Assembly: GCA_951813295.1 (NCBI GenBank)
Contig: CATOTI010000002.1
Location: forward strand, 682,001-746,000
From: an uncultured Pseudomonadales bacterium
Lineage (GTDB): Bacteria > Pseudomonadota > Gammaproteobacteria > Pseudomonadales > Azotimanducaceae
Direction: 5' to 3'
Length of the DNA stretch: 64,000 bases
Shown here one piece after another: positions 9,390-19,117 of this stretch. The position numbers and the translations under genes were made by a program. Below the pieces are notes generated by a model. It was not told the origin of the DNA. It ran no database searches and was given only the letters and a program-made list of their open reading frames with translations. Positions within the stretch are counted from its first letter, which is position 1; each line of letters starts with the position of its first letter.

Positions 9390-10856
9390 ATGGATCAATT
9401 GGTTTACCTCGCAGCCTCATGGCAAGCCTCGCACCGAGACGGAGCCGAAGACCCCGCGACGATGATGGGCCGCGCCATCACGGGCGCGCTCGCGGACGGA
9501 CAGATCGATCCCACCGCCGTCGATGTGCTCGCTTGTGTCGAACCCCTCTCGTGGAACTACGACGACATCGCCGCAAACGTGGCCGCGGAATCGGGTATCA
9601 GCGCCGATGTCGAGACGGCCTGGGTACCGGCCGGGGGCACGTCACCGCAGGATCTGATCCACCAACTCGGGCCACGTCTACGCGCCGGGGAGATCGATTG
9701 CGCCGTCATCTGCGGGGCGGAGTCCATGCGCTCGCGGCGGCGCGGCCACGTCGACGGCTGGCCGGAACGTGCATCAGGCGTTAATCCGATGCGCGGCCAG
9801 GCGGCATTTTCGTCGGAGCTCGAACGCCGACACGGGCTCTCGGCACCATTGCAGCTCTTCCCGTTGATCGAAAACGCGCTGCAGGCGGCAAACGGCCGGA
9901 CTGCGTCCGAGCAGAGCCACGTCGCAGCTTCTCTGCTCGCCCGCAATGCCGCGGTCGCCGCGACCAATCCACACGCCTGGTTTCAAGACGCGCCGTCGGC
10001 CGAAACAATCGGAGAGGTCTCGACCGACAACCGCATGATCGTCCACCCGTACACCAAGCGCACGAACGCGATCATGGATATCGATCAGAGCGCCGCGATC
10101 GTACTCACCTCGGCATCGTTCGCCCAACAGCGCAAGCTCACCGAGAGGAGTGCCGCGATTCTCGCGGGCGCGGGTAGTGAAGAGGTATGGAATCCCATCG
10201 AACGTGAACGCCTCGACGTCTGCCGCGCGATGGAACGGGCGTTTCGGTACACGCTCGACGCGGCTGGTCTCGACGCATCCGAAATCGACGCGATGGATCT
10301 CTACAGCTGCTTTCCGAGCGCCGTCGAACTGGCCATGGACGCGCTCGGCGTTCCGCTCGACGACGCGCGCCCCGTCAGCCTGACCGGCGGACTCGCGTTC
10401 GCCGGCGGGCCCGGCAACGCCTATGTCCTGCACTCACTTGCCACCGCCCTCGCACATCTTCGCCGCTCGTCGTCGGAGAAGATCCTCGTCACGGGAATCG
10501 GCATGGCGAACACCAAACACGCGGCGACGTTGCTCACAGGACCCGATCACGTTCCAGCCGCGGCATCCGGCGCCATGGTGTATCGACTCCACGAGAGCGA
10601 CGCGCCGATGCACGTTCTTGAGCGGGCCGACGGAAGGGCTCGCGTGATCTCCTACACGATCGAGTACGAGCGCGCCGGCACGCCCCGCAATGTCATCTGG
10701 CTTCTATCACTCGACAACGGGAACCGGACGATCGCCAACACCGCTGATGGAGAGATGGACATTGTTGAGACCATACTCGACGACGAAATCGTCGGGCGTT
10801 GCGGTGTGGTTCGATTCGAGCCCGGTAGCCAACGAAACCTGTTTCACCTCGACTAA
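9390..10856 (+). CDS. Thiolase-like acetyl-CoA acetyltransferase family protein
   Basis: Start taken at the ATG at 9390 (MDQLVYLAAS); an in-frame ATG at 9321 would add 23 residues unlike the family. The 488-residue protein has a thiolase fold: CGAESM early, YTKRTNAIMDIDQSAA in the middle, and a late block with LYSCFPSAVE, GGLAFAGGPGNAY and the GIGMANTKHAA region. This is the long OB-containing branch often acting with DUF35 or crotonase partners in side-chain or sterol-type degradation. The usual N-terminal catalytic Cys of biosynthetic thiolases is not obvious, so catalysis may differ. It lies 27 bp before a crotonase gene in one operon. Confidence 0.78.
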   Translation: MDQLVYLAASWQASHRDGAEDPATMMGRAITGALADGQIDPTAVDVLACVEPLSWNYDDIAANVAAESGISADVETAWVPAGGTSPQDLIHQLGPRLRAGEIDCAVICGAESMRSRRRGHVDGWPERASGVNPMRGQAAFSSELERRHGLSAPLQLFPLIENALQAANGRTASEQSHVAASLLARNAAVAATNPHAWFQDAPSAETIGEVSTDNRMIVHPYTKRTNAIMDIDQSAAIVLTSASFAQQRKLTERSAAILAGAGSEEVWNPIERERLDVCRAMERAFRYTLDAAGLDASEIDAMDLYSCFPSAVELAMDALGVPLDDARPVSLTGGLAFAGGPGNAYVLHSLATALAHLRRSSSEKILVTGIGMANTKHAATLLTGPDHVPAAASGAMVYRLHESDAPMHVLERADGRARVISYTIEYERAGTPRNVIWLLSLDNGNRTIANTADGEMDIVETILDDEIVGRCGVVRFEPGSQRNLFHLD

Positions 10857-10883
10857 TCCTCACCAGAGAAAGGAAGCAAACCC

Positions 10884-11648
10884 ATGGTCATCGAATACGA
10901 GACTAAAGGCCGCGTCGCGATCCTGACGCTCAATCGCCCCGAAGCACGTAACGCCATTAACGGTGAAACGGCGCAACGAATGGAGGAACTGCTCGACGAG
11001 GTCGAGTCGAACGACGAGGTCTGGGTCGCCATCCTCACGGCCAACGGCCCGGCGTTCTGCGCGGGCGCGGACTTGAAAGAGATCGCAGCGGGCCGTTTCG
11101 ACACGCTCTCGACGGCCAGAGGCGGTTTCGCCGGGATCGTGCAACGCGAGCGCACGAAGCCGTTGATCGCGGCGATTCACGGCAGCGCGCTCGCTGGCGG
11201 TACCGAAGTCGCCCTCTCCTGCGATCTCATCGTCTGTGCCGAAACGACGAATTTCGGACTTCCGGAAGTGAAACGTTCACTCGTCGCGGCCGCCGGCGGA
11301 CTGTTCCGCCTCCCCCGCGCCATCGGCATGGCACCGGCACTCGAAGTGATCATGACGGGTGATCCGCTACCGGCCCAACGGGCATACGAGCTGGGCATGG
11401 TGAATCAGGTCGTCGCCGAAGATCAGGTGCTCGAAGCGGCGGAAGCCCTCGCCGACCGGATCATCGCCTCGGCGCCCATCGCCGTGCAGTACAGCCGCGC
11501 TGTCGCGATCGACGCCTTCGCCGCATCCGACGACGAACTCTGGCAACGCACCAACCAAGCGTTCGCCAATATCGGCGAAACCGAGGATTACGAGGAAGGC
11601 CCCAAGGCGTTCATCGAAAAACGCCCGGCAGTCTGGAAAGGTCGCTAA
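10884..11648 (+). CDS. Enoyl-CoA hydratase/isomerase (crotonase)
   Basis: The 254-residue length is typical of crotonases. Seen in order: LNRPEARNA, GAGADLKE-like CAGADLKEI (first oxyanion loop), AAIHGSALAGGTE (second oxyanion loop), and GLPEVKRSL where Glu of the PE motif can act as acid/base. It would hydrate enoyl-CoA or act as a related isomerase in the cytosol. An AAAGGAAG ribosome site sits before the ATG. It shares an operon with the thiolase-like gene and faces the MaoC gene across the promoter region. Confidence 0.9.
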   Translation: MVIEYETKGRVAILTLNRPEARNAINGETAQRMEELLDEVESNDEVWVAILTANGPAFCAGADLKEIAAGRFDTLSTARGGFAGIVQRERTKPLIAAIHGSALAGGTEVALSCDLIVCAETTNFGLPEVKRSLVAAAGGLFRLPRAIGMAPALEVIMTGDPLPAQRAYELGMVNQVVAEDQVLEAAEALADRIIASAPIAVQYSRAVAIDAFAASDDELWQRTNQAFANIGETEDYEEGPKAFIEKRPAVWKGR

Positions 11649-11655
11649 CGGGATT

Positions 11656-11682
11656 CGCGCCGGGAGGATCACTCCCGGCGCG
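11656..11682. terminator. Stem-loop between convergent genes
   Basis: A perfect 10-bp GC-rich stem (11656-11665 with 11673-11682) encloses a 7-nt loop. It lies just after the crotonase stop and before the convergent serine hydrolase stop. There is no run of T on either side, so it may act as a transcription barrier or mRNA-stabilising hairpin more than a textbook terminator. Confidence 0.55.
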
Positions 11683-11693
11683 TCTCTCTCGAA

Positions 11694-12815
11694 CTAGAGG
11701 CTCGCGTAGAGCGCCTCGGTCAGCCCGGCACCGCGGGCATCGCCCAGGAGATCGACGGCCATCTGGTTCATCACATACGACTGGACGACGTGATTCGTGT
11801 GGTCGAGCAAAATCGTCGACCCGCCCGCGCCACCCCAGAAGGACGTCTTGACGCCATCCGGCATGACCAGTGCGAAGAGCCCCGTCAGTCCGTAGCCGAT
11901 GCCGTGGGTCGCGCCAATGCCGGACACCGTGCCTTGTTCACGGAAGATCTGATCGATCGTCGATTGTGAGATGAGGTCGACCCCGAATGCAGATCCTCCG
12001 TTCGCCACGGGCGTCTGCGCGCGCATAACCGAACGAGCGTTCCCGTGGCCGTTCGCGGCACCCAGTTCCGCCCGGCGCCAGCCTTCGCTGTTCGTTTCCG
12101 GCGGCATGACGTCCGGCACGCCGTTCTCGCGACCACGCATGAATTCCGGCGTCATCTCCTCCGGCATCTCCGGCATTTCGCCACCCGAAAGCATCTCCGC
12201 CGTCCGGCCATAGTGCTCGGGATCGAGCCCGATGTGGAAATCGGCACCTAACGGCTCCGCGATGTTCTTGCGGAAGAACGTGCCGAGCGATTCACCCGAA
12301 ATCCGCCGCACGATTTCGCCCGTGAGATGGCCCTGGGTCAGCGCGTGGTAGGCGCATTCCTCACCCGGCTGCCACCACGGCTCCTGACGCGCGAGCACTT
12401 CGATGACGTGGTCCCAGTCGTAGAGCTCTTCAGTCGTCAGCTTCTCACCATAGCCGGGCAAACCCGCCGTGTGCCCCATGAAGTGACGAACGAGCGTGCC
12501 TTCCTTGCCGTTCTGGCCGTACTCCGGCCAGTACTTCGTGACCGGATCGTCGAAATCGAGCTCGCCTCGATCGAACAACACGAGCGCCGACAGCGCCGTC
12601 ATCGTCTTCGTCGTCGAGAAGACGTTGACGATCGTGTCTTCTTCCCACGGCAGCGTCTTCGCGCCGTCGCGGTGACCACCCCAGATATCGATCACCACCT
12701 CACCTTCGATCGACACGGCGAAGCTCGCCCCGCAATCGCCGTGCTCCGTGAAATTGTTCTCGAACGCTTCGCGAACCGCCGCAAAACGTTCGTCACATAC
12801 CCCGTGTACCTCCAC
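11694..12815 (-). CDS. Serine hydrolase, beta-lactamase/EstB family
   Basis: The start is a GTG at 12815 preceded by GAGGAGGG. The 373-residue protein carries the SxxK catalytic motif STTK at residues 67-70, a Tyr-containing second motif in the CAYHALTQG region, and a WGGAGGS motif near the C-terminus that replaces the KTG box, as in EstB-type esterases. There is no signal peptide, so it is cytosolic and more likely an esterase or transesterase than a drug-inactivating beta-lactamase. The gene is divergent from the quinone reductase gene. Confidence 0.85.
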   Translation of the reverse strand: MEVHGVCDERFAAVREAFENNFTEHGDCGASFAVSIEGEVVIDIWGGHRDGAKTLPWEEDTIVNVFSTTKTMTALSALVLFDRGELDFDDPVTKYWPEYGQNGKEGTLVRHFMGHTAGLPGYGEKLTTEELYDWDHVIEVLARQEPWWQPGEECAYHALTQGHLTGEIVRRISGESLGTFFRKNIAEPLGADFHIGLDPEHYGRTAEMLSGGEMPEMPEEMTPEFMRGRENGVPDVMPPETNSEGWRRAELGAANGHGNARSVMRAQTPVANGGSAFGVDLISQSTIDQIFREQGTVSGIGATHGIGYGLTGLFALVMPDGVKTSFWGGAGGSTILLDHTNHVVQSYVMNQMAVDLLGDARGAGLTEALYASL

Positions 12816-12934
12816 TCGCCCTCCTCAGGGAACTCACTGATTCGAACCGACATTCGTCTCATAGGAGCCGCGTCCGGGTCCAGCGGTACGCGTCCTTTGA
12901 GTAGGATGTCGACGCCTGTGTTTACGAGAACCTT

Positions 12935-13903
12935 ATGAAAGCCGTCGTCTGCAACGAGTTCGGGCCGCCGAGCAACCTTCACGAGATCGAAGTCCCCGAA
13001 CCGGAGCCCGGCTCTGGCCAAGTGAAAGTCCGCGTCAAAGCGACAGGTATCGGCTTCGCACAAGGGCTCATGCTGCAGGGGCTCTACCAGATCAAGCCGA
13101 AGCTGCCGTTCTGCCCGGGCGGGGAGTTCACCGGCGTGATCGATGCCGTCGGCGAAGGTTGCGACGGGGTTAGCGTCGGCGATCGCGTGTTCGGCAGCGC
13201 GCCGGCAACGCTCGCCGAATTCGTCGTCACCGACCCCAAAAGCCTCTACCCCGTGCCCGCGGGCATGTCGGACGCCGTCGCCGCGAGCCTCTACGGCAAC
13301 TACCAGACGGCCATTCACGGCTTACGCGATCGCGGCAACCTGCAAGCGGGCGAATCCCTGCTGGTACTCGGTGCCTCCGGCGGCGTCGGCACGGCCGCGA
13401 TTGCCGTCGGGAAATGTATGGGTGCACGCGTCATCGCCGCGGCATCGACCGAAGAAAAACGTGCCGTCGCGATGAAGTGTGGCGCCGACGAATGCATCGA
13501 CTACTCCGATCCCGACTGGCGCACGACCCTCAAAGCCATCGCCCCCGGGGGTGTCGACGTGGTTTACGACCCGGTCGGCGGCGACGTCGCGGAACCCGCC
13601 TTTCGCTCGATCGCGCCTTACGGTCGGTTTCTCGTGATCGGTTTCGCGGCCGGCACGATTCCGAAGATCGCGCTCAACCTGCCGCTGCTCAAGACCGCCG
13701 CCATCGTCGGCGTGAACTGGGGCGGTATGAGTGACGCCAATCCGCAAGCCAACGGCGAGCTGACCAACACGCTGCTCGAGTGGATCGAAGCAGGCACGCT
13801 GACACCGGCCCCTGTCACCGAGCGTCCGGCGGAGGAATTCGTCCAAGCGTTCGAGGATCAACTCGCCGGCAAGATCACCGGGAAGCTGGTCCTCGCGCGA
13901 TGA
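12935..13903 (+). CDS. NADPH:quinone oxidoreductase-like MDR protein
   Basis: The 322-residue protein is a zinc-free medium-chain dehydrogenase/reductase. It shows PGGEFTGVIDAVGEGC near residue 60, the nucleotide-binding GASGGVGTAAI around residue 150 and YDPVGGDV later. The Cys/His set for structural zinc is absent. It would reduce quinones or enoyl/enone substrates with NAD(P)H. The stop overlaps nothing; the convergent patatin gene ends 15 bp away. Confidence 0.88.
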   Translation: MKAVVCNEFGPPSNLHEIEVPEPEPGSGQVKVRVKATGIGFAQGLMLQGLYQIKPKLPFCPGGEFTGVIDAVGEGCDGVSVGDRVFGSAPATLAEFVVTDPKSLYPVPAGMSDAVAASLYGNYQTAIHGLRDRGNLQAGESLLVLGASGGVGTAAIAVGKCMGARVIAAASTEEKRAVAMKCGADECIDYSDPDWRTTLKAIAPGGVDVVYDPVGGDVAEPAFRSIAPYGRFLVIGFAAGTIPKIALNLPLLKTAAIVGVNWGGMSDANPQANGELTNTLLEWIEAGTLTPAPVTERPAEEFVQAFEDQLAGKITGKLVLAR

Positions 13904-13918
13904 TCGGGCTCGGGACGC

Positions 13919-14791
13919 CTACCCCGAGATCCCCGCGAGCGCCGCTTCGGTGCGCTCGCGACCGATCGCGATGAGTTCTTCCGCCCTGTCGAACTCGAAG
14001 AACTGGGCGGTATTCCTCGGTACCTGGACGATGACGTCGGGCGAATAGGCCGAAAGCTTGTGGCCCGCAATATTCGTCTGCATGACGTCCATCGCCTGCA
14101 TTGCGACATCGAGCATGCCGATCTCGTCGCGAGCTTCCGCCTTGATCGGCCAAACCTTGTCGATGAACGCTGAAAAACCCGAAGACGACTCCTCCGGCTC
14201 GGCTTCCTCTTCTTCCTGAAATGTACGCAGCGGCGAACGCTGCTCGGCGCCATTCACATCGATGGCGACGATGAGATCGGTTGCATCGTTCAAGGTCGGC
14301 GCGATGGGTAGGGGATTGGCGACCGCGCCATCGATCAAGAGGCGGTTGTTCATCGTCACCGGCGCAAAGACGAGCGGAATCGCGATCGAGGCCCGGATCG
14401 CCGCAAAGAGCGGCCCTTCGTTGATCCAGATTTCGCGCTGACGATGCAGATCCGTCGCGACGGCCGTGTAGCCGACCGCCATCTCTTCGATCAGGTGCTC
14501 GCCGACGAGTTCACGAAGTGCGGCTATCAGACGGTCTCCCTTGAAGAGACCGCCTACCCCCCAGCCGATATCGAGGAGCTGCACCATGTCCGTGCGATCG
14601 AGACTACGAGCCCATTCGGCGTAGTCGTCGAGTCGCCCGGCAGCGTAGATCCCGCCGACCAGCGCACCCATCGACGACCCGGAGACGTATTGGATGTCGA
14701 ACCCGGCGGCGACGAGCGCACGGATCGCACCGATATGGGCGAGCCCGCGCGCGCCACCACTACTCAGAACCAGTGAGATCGGCGTGCCCAT
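13919..14791 (-). CDS. Patatin-like phospholipase (RssA/YchK type)
   Basis: The 290-residue protein has the patatin catalytic dyad: oxyanion glycines SSGGARG at residues 10-16, the lipase elbow GSSMG with Ser40, and the DGA triplet with its Asp in LLIDGAVANP. It would be a lipid acyl hydrolase. There is no signal peptide. A glutamate-rich linker (EEEEAEPEE) separates the catalytic core from a C-terminal helix-rich segment. Its upstream neighbour on the same strand is the P1-type peptidase gene. Confidence 0.88.
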   Translation of the reverse strand: MGTPISLVLSSGGARGLAHIGAIRALVAAGFDIQYVSGSSMGALVGGIYAAGRLDDYAEWARSLDRTDMVQLLDIGWGVGGLFKGDRLIAALRELVGEHLIEEMAVGYTAVATDLHRQREIWINEGPLFAAIRASIAIPLVFAPVTMNNRLLIDGAVANPLPIAPTLNDATDLIVAIDVNGAEQRSPLRTFQEEEEAEPEESSSGFSAFIDKVWPIKAEARDEIGMLDVAMQAMDVMQTNIAGHKLSAYSPDVIVQVPRNTAQFFEFDRAEELIAIGRERTEAALAGISG

Positions 14792-14840
14792 GCGCCCTCA
14801 TTTCGTGGTGGGAGTGCCGATCACCTGATCACTCCCGAGT

Positions 14841-15920
14841 TCATGTTCCAACCGCGTGTTCACGCATCAAGACTTCGACCGAATCTCGCGGTAGCGCCTC
14901 GACAACCTGGCCGTTCAGGCCCGTCATGGTTTCGTTCGCCACCATCGCATTCAGGACGGCTTCGTCCGTCGCCTGGATGACCGCCCTGAAGAAAGGATCG
15001 ATCCGCGCGTTCGGGATGAAGTCCGCCGAGATCACGACTGGTGCCTCCGTCATGGCGTCGCTATTGGCGGTCGAGAAGGCGAGGAAGATGTCACCCGAAC
15101 CGTGCCCGGAAATCGCGCCAGATCGCCCGATGCCAAGTCCGATCCGGCGTGCCAGGCGCTTCAACTGGTGCGGCAGAAGCGGCGCATCGGTCGCGATGAT
15201 GCCGATCACCGAACCGTGCTCATCGGCCGCATCGGTCGCCGGGTTGAGCAACCGTCCGATGGGCACGCCCGCGATGACGAGCTGATCGCGGCGGCCGAAA
15301 TTCGCCTGCACGAACGCGCCGACGACATAGTCGTTTTCCGCAAACGAGACCACGCGAGACGCGGTGCCGGACCCACCCTTGTAGCCGTAGCAGACCATGC
15401 CCGTGCCGCCGCCGACGCTGCCTTCTTCGATTGCGCCGCCGGTCGCCGTATCGAGGGCGTCGAACACATGCTCGTCGCGGACGTGGAAGCCGTTGATATC
15501 GTTCAGGATTCCATCGTAGGTCTCGCCCGCGATCGGCAGGGCCCACCGAGCAAACTGCGGATTGCGTTGGATCAACCATTTGATCGTCGCGTCGCGCGCC
15601 GTCCCGCAGGAATGGGTGTTGGTGATCGTGATCGGCCCTTCGCACCGTCCCGCTTCCTCGACCCAGATCGTGCCCGTCAATTCCCCATTGCCGTTCAACG
15701 AGTGACAACCGGCAAACACTGGCCGGTTCTCCAGGCCGCGCGGCAGGATCGCGGTGACGCCCGTGCGGACATCCTCCCCTTCGATCAGCGTGCTGTAGCC
15801 GACCGCCACACCGGCGACGTCGGTGATCGCGTTATGGAGACCCGGTTCACCGGCAAGCGGGATCGCGAGACTCCGAGCTCTTGGTTTTCCGGCGGGCGTT
15901 TTCTGGTGGTATTCGTTCAT
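14841..15920 (-). CDS. P1 family (DmpA/BapA-like) aminopeptidase
   Basis: The 359-residue protein matches Ntn-fold peptidases of family S58. It has VGGGTGM...YKGGSGTASR near residues 169-189 and the self-cleavage/nucleophile site HGS at 235-237 followed by VIGIIATDAPL. By analogy with DmpA the chain cleaves between Gly236 and Ser237 and the new N-terminal Ser237 is the nucleophile. Substrates in the family are D-amino-acid or beta-peptide amides, which is of interest beside other D-amino-acid-type genes in the window. No signal peptide is seen. Confidence 0.87.
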   Translation of the reverse strand: MNEYHQKTPAGKPRARSLAIPLAGEPGLHNAITDVAGVAVGYSTLIEGEDVRTGVTAILPRGLENRPVFAGCHSLNGNGELTGTIWVEEAGRCEGPITITNTHSCGTARDATIKWLIQRNPQFARWALPIAGETYDGILNDINGFHVRDEHVFDALDTATGGAIEEGSVGGGTGMVCYGYKGGSGTASRVVSFAENDYVVGAFVQANFGRRDQLVIAGVPIGRLLNPATDAADEHGSVIGIIATDAPLLPHQLKRLARRIGLGIGRSGAISGHGSGDIFLAFSTANSDAMTEAPVVISADFIPNARIDPFFRAVIQATDEAVLNAMVANETMTGLNGQVVEALPRDSVEVLMREHAVGT

Positions 15921-15995
15921 GCGCGCTCCTCGATCGAAGCCGAACGTAACCCGCCGATGTCCTAAGATCGAGCCGCGTCATCACGGGCGAACACC

Positions 15996-18900
15996 ATGGC
16001 GTTGGATCGAGAAAGAGAAGTCATCCGCGAAGCGATCACCGCCGACGAACCGACGGTGGTTGCGAACCTGCTTCGCCGTACCGGCGTCCCGCGCGCGACA
16101 CGCCACGACGCTCGCCAGACCGGAATCGACTGGGTCGAACGATGCCGGTCCAACGAAGCCGACGCCGGGTCACTCGACGTGTTCCTCAAAGAGTTCGGCC
16201 TGTCGAACAACGAAGGCGTCGCGCTCATGTGTCTCGCGGAGGCGCTCTTACGTGTGCCCGACGCCGATACGGCCGATCGACTCATCGCGGAAAAGATTGC
16301 CGCCGGCGACTGGCGATCGCATCTCGGCCACTCCTCGTCAGCTTTCGTCAACGCTTCCGTTTGGGGCCTCATGTTGACGGGGCGGTGGGTACACCTCGAC
16401 GACGAGATCACCCAACGGACAGCGACGTGGATGGAGAAACTCGTCGCCAACACCAGCGAATCCGTGATCCGACGCGCGATCCTGCAAGCGATGCGTATCC
16501 TCGGTCGCCAGTTCGTCCTGGGCCGAACGATCGGTGAAGCGCAACGCCGCGGCCGATCGCACTACGCCAGCGGAACCCGTTTTTCCTACGACATGCTCGG
16601 CGAAGGGGCTCGAACGGCCCGGGATGCCGAGCGCTTCTTCAAAAGCTACGCCGACGCGATACGGGCCATTGGCGCGGCGGGCCGGGCGACCGATCTCGAA
16701 TCGGACAGCATCTCGGTGAAACTCTCAGCACTCCATCCGCGCTACGACTGGCGCGCGGGATCACGCGTCATGAACGAGCTGCTACCACGCGTAACGGATC
16801 TCGCTCTCACTGCCGCGGAGCACGGCGTCGCGCTGTCGATAGACGCGGAAGAAACTGATCGTCTGGAGCTCTCGCTCGACCTCTTTTCTTCCCTCGCCGC
16901 CGATCGACGCCTCGAGAAATGGCCCGGACTCGGCTTCGTTCTACAGGCCTATCAGAAACGCGCGATCGACGTGGCGGACTGGCTGATCGCGCTCGGTCGC
17001 ACGGCTGGCCGGCGCATTCCCGTACGTTTGGTCAAAGGCGCGTATTGGGATGTCGAGATCAAGCGTTCACAGGAACTCGGGCTCGCTGATTATCCGGTCT
17101 TCACGAAGAAGGTGAACACCGACCTCTCGTATCAGGTCTGCGCCGAGGCTCTCACCGCGGCGCCGGACGCGGTCTTCCCACAGTTCGCGAGCCACAACGC
17201 GCACACGATCGCGACCGTTCGCGCCTTGACGGACGCCGACTACGAGCTACAACGTCTGCACGGGATGGGCGAACTGCTCTACCGGGAGGTTCTGAAGACG
17301 CATCCGGAGACGCCCGTGCGGGTCTACGCACCTGTCGGAGAACACCGCGACCTGCTGCCTTATCTCGTCCGCCGCTTGCTAGAGAACGGCGCGAACAGCT
17401 CGTTCGTGAATCGCCTTCTCGACGCCGAGACGGATCCCGCCGATCTCGTGCGCGACCCCGTCACCGATGTCGAAAGCGATCGCGTCCGACGACATGCGCA
17501 TATCGCGGTACCACGCCAGTTACACGCCGGCGCACCCACACCCTGGTCGGCCGCTCGAGGTATCGACCTCGCCGACCCGCTCGCACGGGAGCGACTTCTG
17601 CTCGAAATCGAGGATGCCCGTCGCGAGACGGCTCCGATCGCCGGGCCTACCGGGCGAGTCATCGAAAATCCAGCGAACCGACGGCCGATCGGTCACGTCG
17701 CGGATGCCGACGAGATCGTTGCCGCGGCCGGGCGAGCGAGGGCGAGCTATCCGGCCTGGGACGCGCTCGGCGTCGATCGTCGAGCCGGCTACCTCGACGA
17801 CCTGGCGGATGAAATCGAAGCGCATCGCGGAGAACTCATCAATCTCATCGTTCGAGAAGCCGGTCGCACGATCGAGGATGCGATCGACGAAGTTCGCGAA
17901 GCAGTGGATTTCTGCCGCTACTACGCCGCGACCGCCCGAATGGTGCTTCGGACACGCGATCTGACCGGCCCGACGGGAGAGCAGAACGAGCTTTCCATCC
18001 ATGGGCGCGGTGTTTGGGCGTGCATATCGCCGTGGAACTTTCCGCTCGCGATCTTCGTGGGGCAAATCGCCGCGGCACTCGTCACTGGCAACACCATACT
18101 CGCGAAACCGGCCGAGCAAACGCCGATGATCGCCGGGCGAGCGATCGATCTGATGTACCGCGCGGGTATCCCGGAGGACGTCGTCCAGCTCCTGCCCGGG
18201 CCGGGCCATTCCATCGGCGACGCCTTGATCGGCGAAGTCGAACTCGACGGCGTCGCTTTCACCGGCAGCACAAACATTGCACGACGAATCGCCCGTCACC
18301 TCGCCGAAAAGGACGGCCCACTCACGACACTGATCGCCGAAACGGGAGGCATCAACGTCATGATCGTCGATGCGACCGCACTTCCCGAGCAGGTGGTCGA
18401 CGACGTCATCACGTCGGCCTTCGGCAGTGCGGGCCAGCGTTGCAGTGCGCTCCGCGTGCTCTATCTCCAGCGCGACATCGCTGATGCCGTCATCGAGATG
18501 CTTTCCGGCGCGATGAACGAACTCGTCGTCGGTGATCCCGCACGCCTCGAGACCGACATCGGCCCGGTCATCGACGCCGAAGCGGCAGAACGAATCCAGA
18601 TGCACATCGATCGGTTCATCGGGTCCAGGGCGCTGATAGCCCAATGCCCACTCGAGAATCCGACGGACGGCTATTTCATCGCGCCGACGATCGTCGAAAT
18701 CGAACGCTTGAGCGATCTGACCGAAGAGATCTTCGGGCCTGTACTGCACATCATTCGCTACGACCACGAAGAACTCGACACGATCGTCGATGACATCAAC
18801 GAATCACGTTTCGGCCTCACCCTCGGCGTGCACAGTCGGATCGAAGCTTTCGCCGATGAGATCGTCGGGAAAACGCGCATCGGCAACACATACATCAACC

Positions 18901-19079
18901 GCAACATGATCGGCGCCGTCGTCGGTGTGAACCCGTTCGGCGGTCAAGGTCTCTCAGGCACGGGTCCGAAAGCGGGCGGTCCGCACTATCTCTTCCGTTT
19001 CGTGACCGAACGCACCCGGACCGAGAACATGACGGCGCGCGGCGGCAACGCAACGCTCTTCAATCTCCGCGAGACGTAG
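15996..19079 (+). CDS. putA: Bifunctional proline dehydrogenase / glutamate-semialdehyde dehydrogenase
   Basis: The 1027-residue protein first oxidises proline with FAD and then P5C/glutamate semialdehyde with NAD. The proline dehydrogenase barrel (about 150-460) shows VRLVKGAYWD, YPVFTKK and PQFASHNAHT. The aldehyde dehydrogenase part (about 540-1010) has SPWNFPLAIF, FTGSTNIA, the Glu motif AETGG and the catalytic Cys816 in GQRCSAL. The N-terminus lacks a ribbon-helix-helix DNA-binding domain, so unlike enterobacterial PutA it is not expected to autoregulate. It is followed 38 bp later by an FAD amino-acid oxidase gene, a likely catabolic pair. Confidence 0.95.
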   Translation: MALDREREVIREAITADEPTVVANLLRRTGVPRATRHDARQTGIDWVERCRSNEADAGSLDVFLKEFGLSNNEGVALMCLAEALLRVPDADTADRLIAEKIAAGDWRSHLGHSSSAFVNASVWGLMLTGRWVHLDDEITQRTATWMEKLVANTSESVIRRAILQAMRILGRQFVLGRTIGEAQRRGRSHYASGTRFSYDMLGEGARTARDAERFFKSYADAIRAIGAAGRATDLESDSISVKLSALHPRYDWRAGSRVMNELLPRVTDLALTAAEHGVALSIDAEETDRLELSLDLFSSLAADRRLEKWPGLGFVLQAYQKRAIDVADWLIALGRTAGRRIPVRLVKGAYWDVEIKRSQELGLADYPVFTKKVNTDLSYQVCAEALTAAPDAVFPQFASHNAHTIATVRALTDADYELQRLHGMGELLYREVLKTHPETPVRVYAPVGEHRDLLPYLVRRLLENGANSSFVNRLLDAETDPADLVRDPVTDVESDRVRRHAHIAVPRQLHAGAPTPWSAARGIDLADPLARERLLLEIEDARRETAPIAGPTGRVIENPANRRPIGHVADADEIVAAAGRARASYPAWDALGVDRRAGYLDDLADEIEAHRGELINLIVREAGRTIEDAIDEVREAVDFCRYYAATARMVLRTRDLTGPTGEQNELSIHGRGVWACISPWNFPLAIFVGQIAAALVTGNTILAKPAEQTPMIAGRAIDLMYRAGIPEDVVQLLPGPGHSIGDALIGEVELDGVAFTGSTNIARRIARHLAEKDGPLTTLIAETGGINVMIVDATALPEQVVDDVITSAFGSAGQRCSALRVLYLQRDIADAVIEMLSGAMNELVVGDPARLETDIGPVIDAEAAERIQMHIDRFIGSRALIAQCPLENPTDGYFIAPTIVEIERLSDLTEEIFGPVLHIIRYDHEELDTIVDDINESRFGLTLGVHSRIEAFADEIVGKTRIGNTYINRNMIGAVVGVNPFGGQGLSGTGPKAGGPHYLFRFVTERTRTENMTARGGNATLFNLRET

Positions 19080-19117
19080 ACCAGAATCCGCGTCTCTTTC
19101 ACGAGCGACCAACGCCC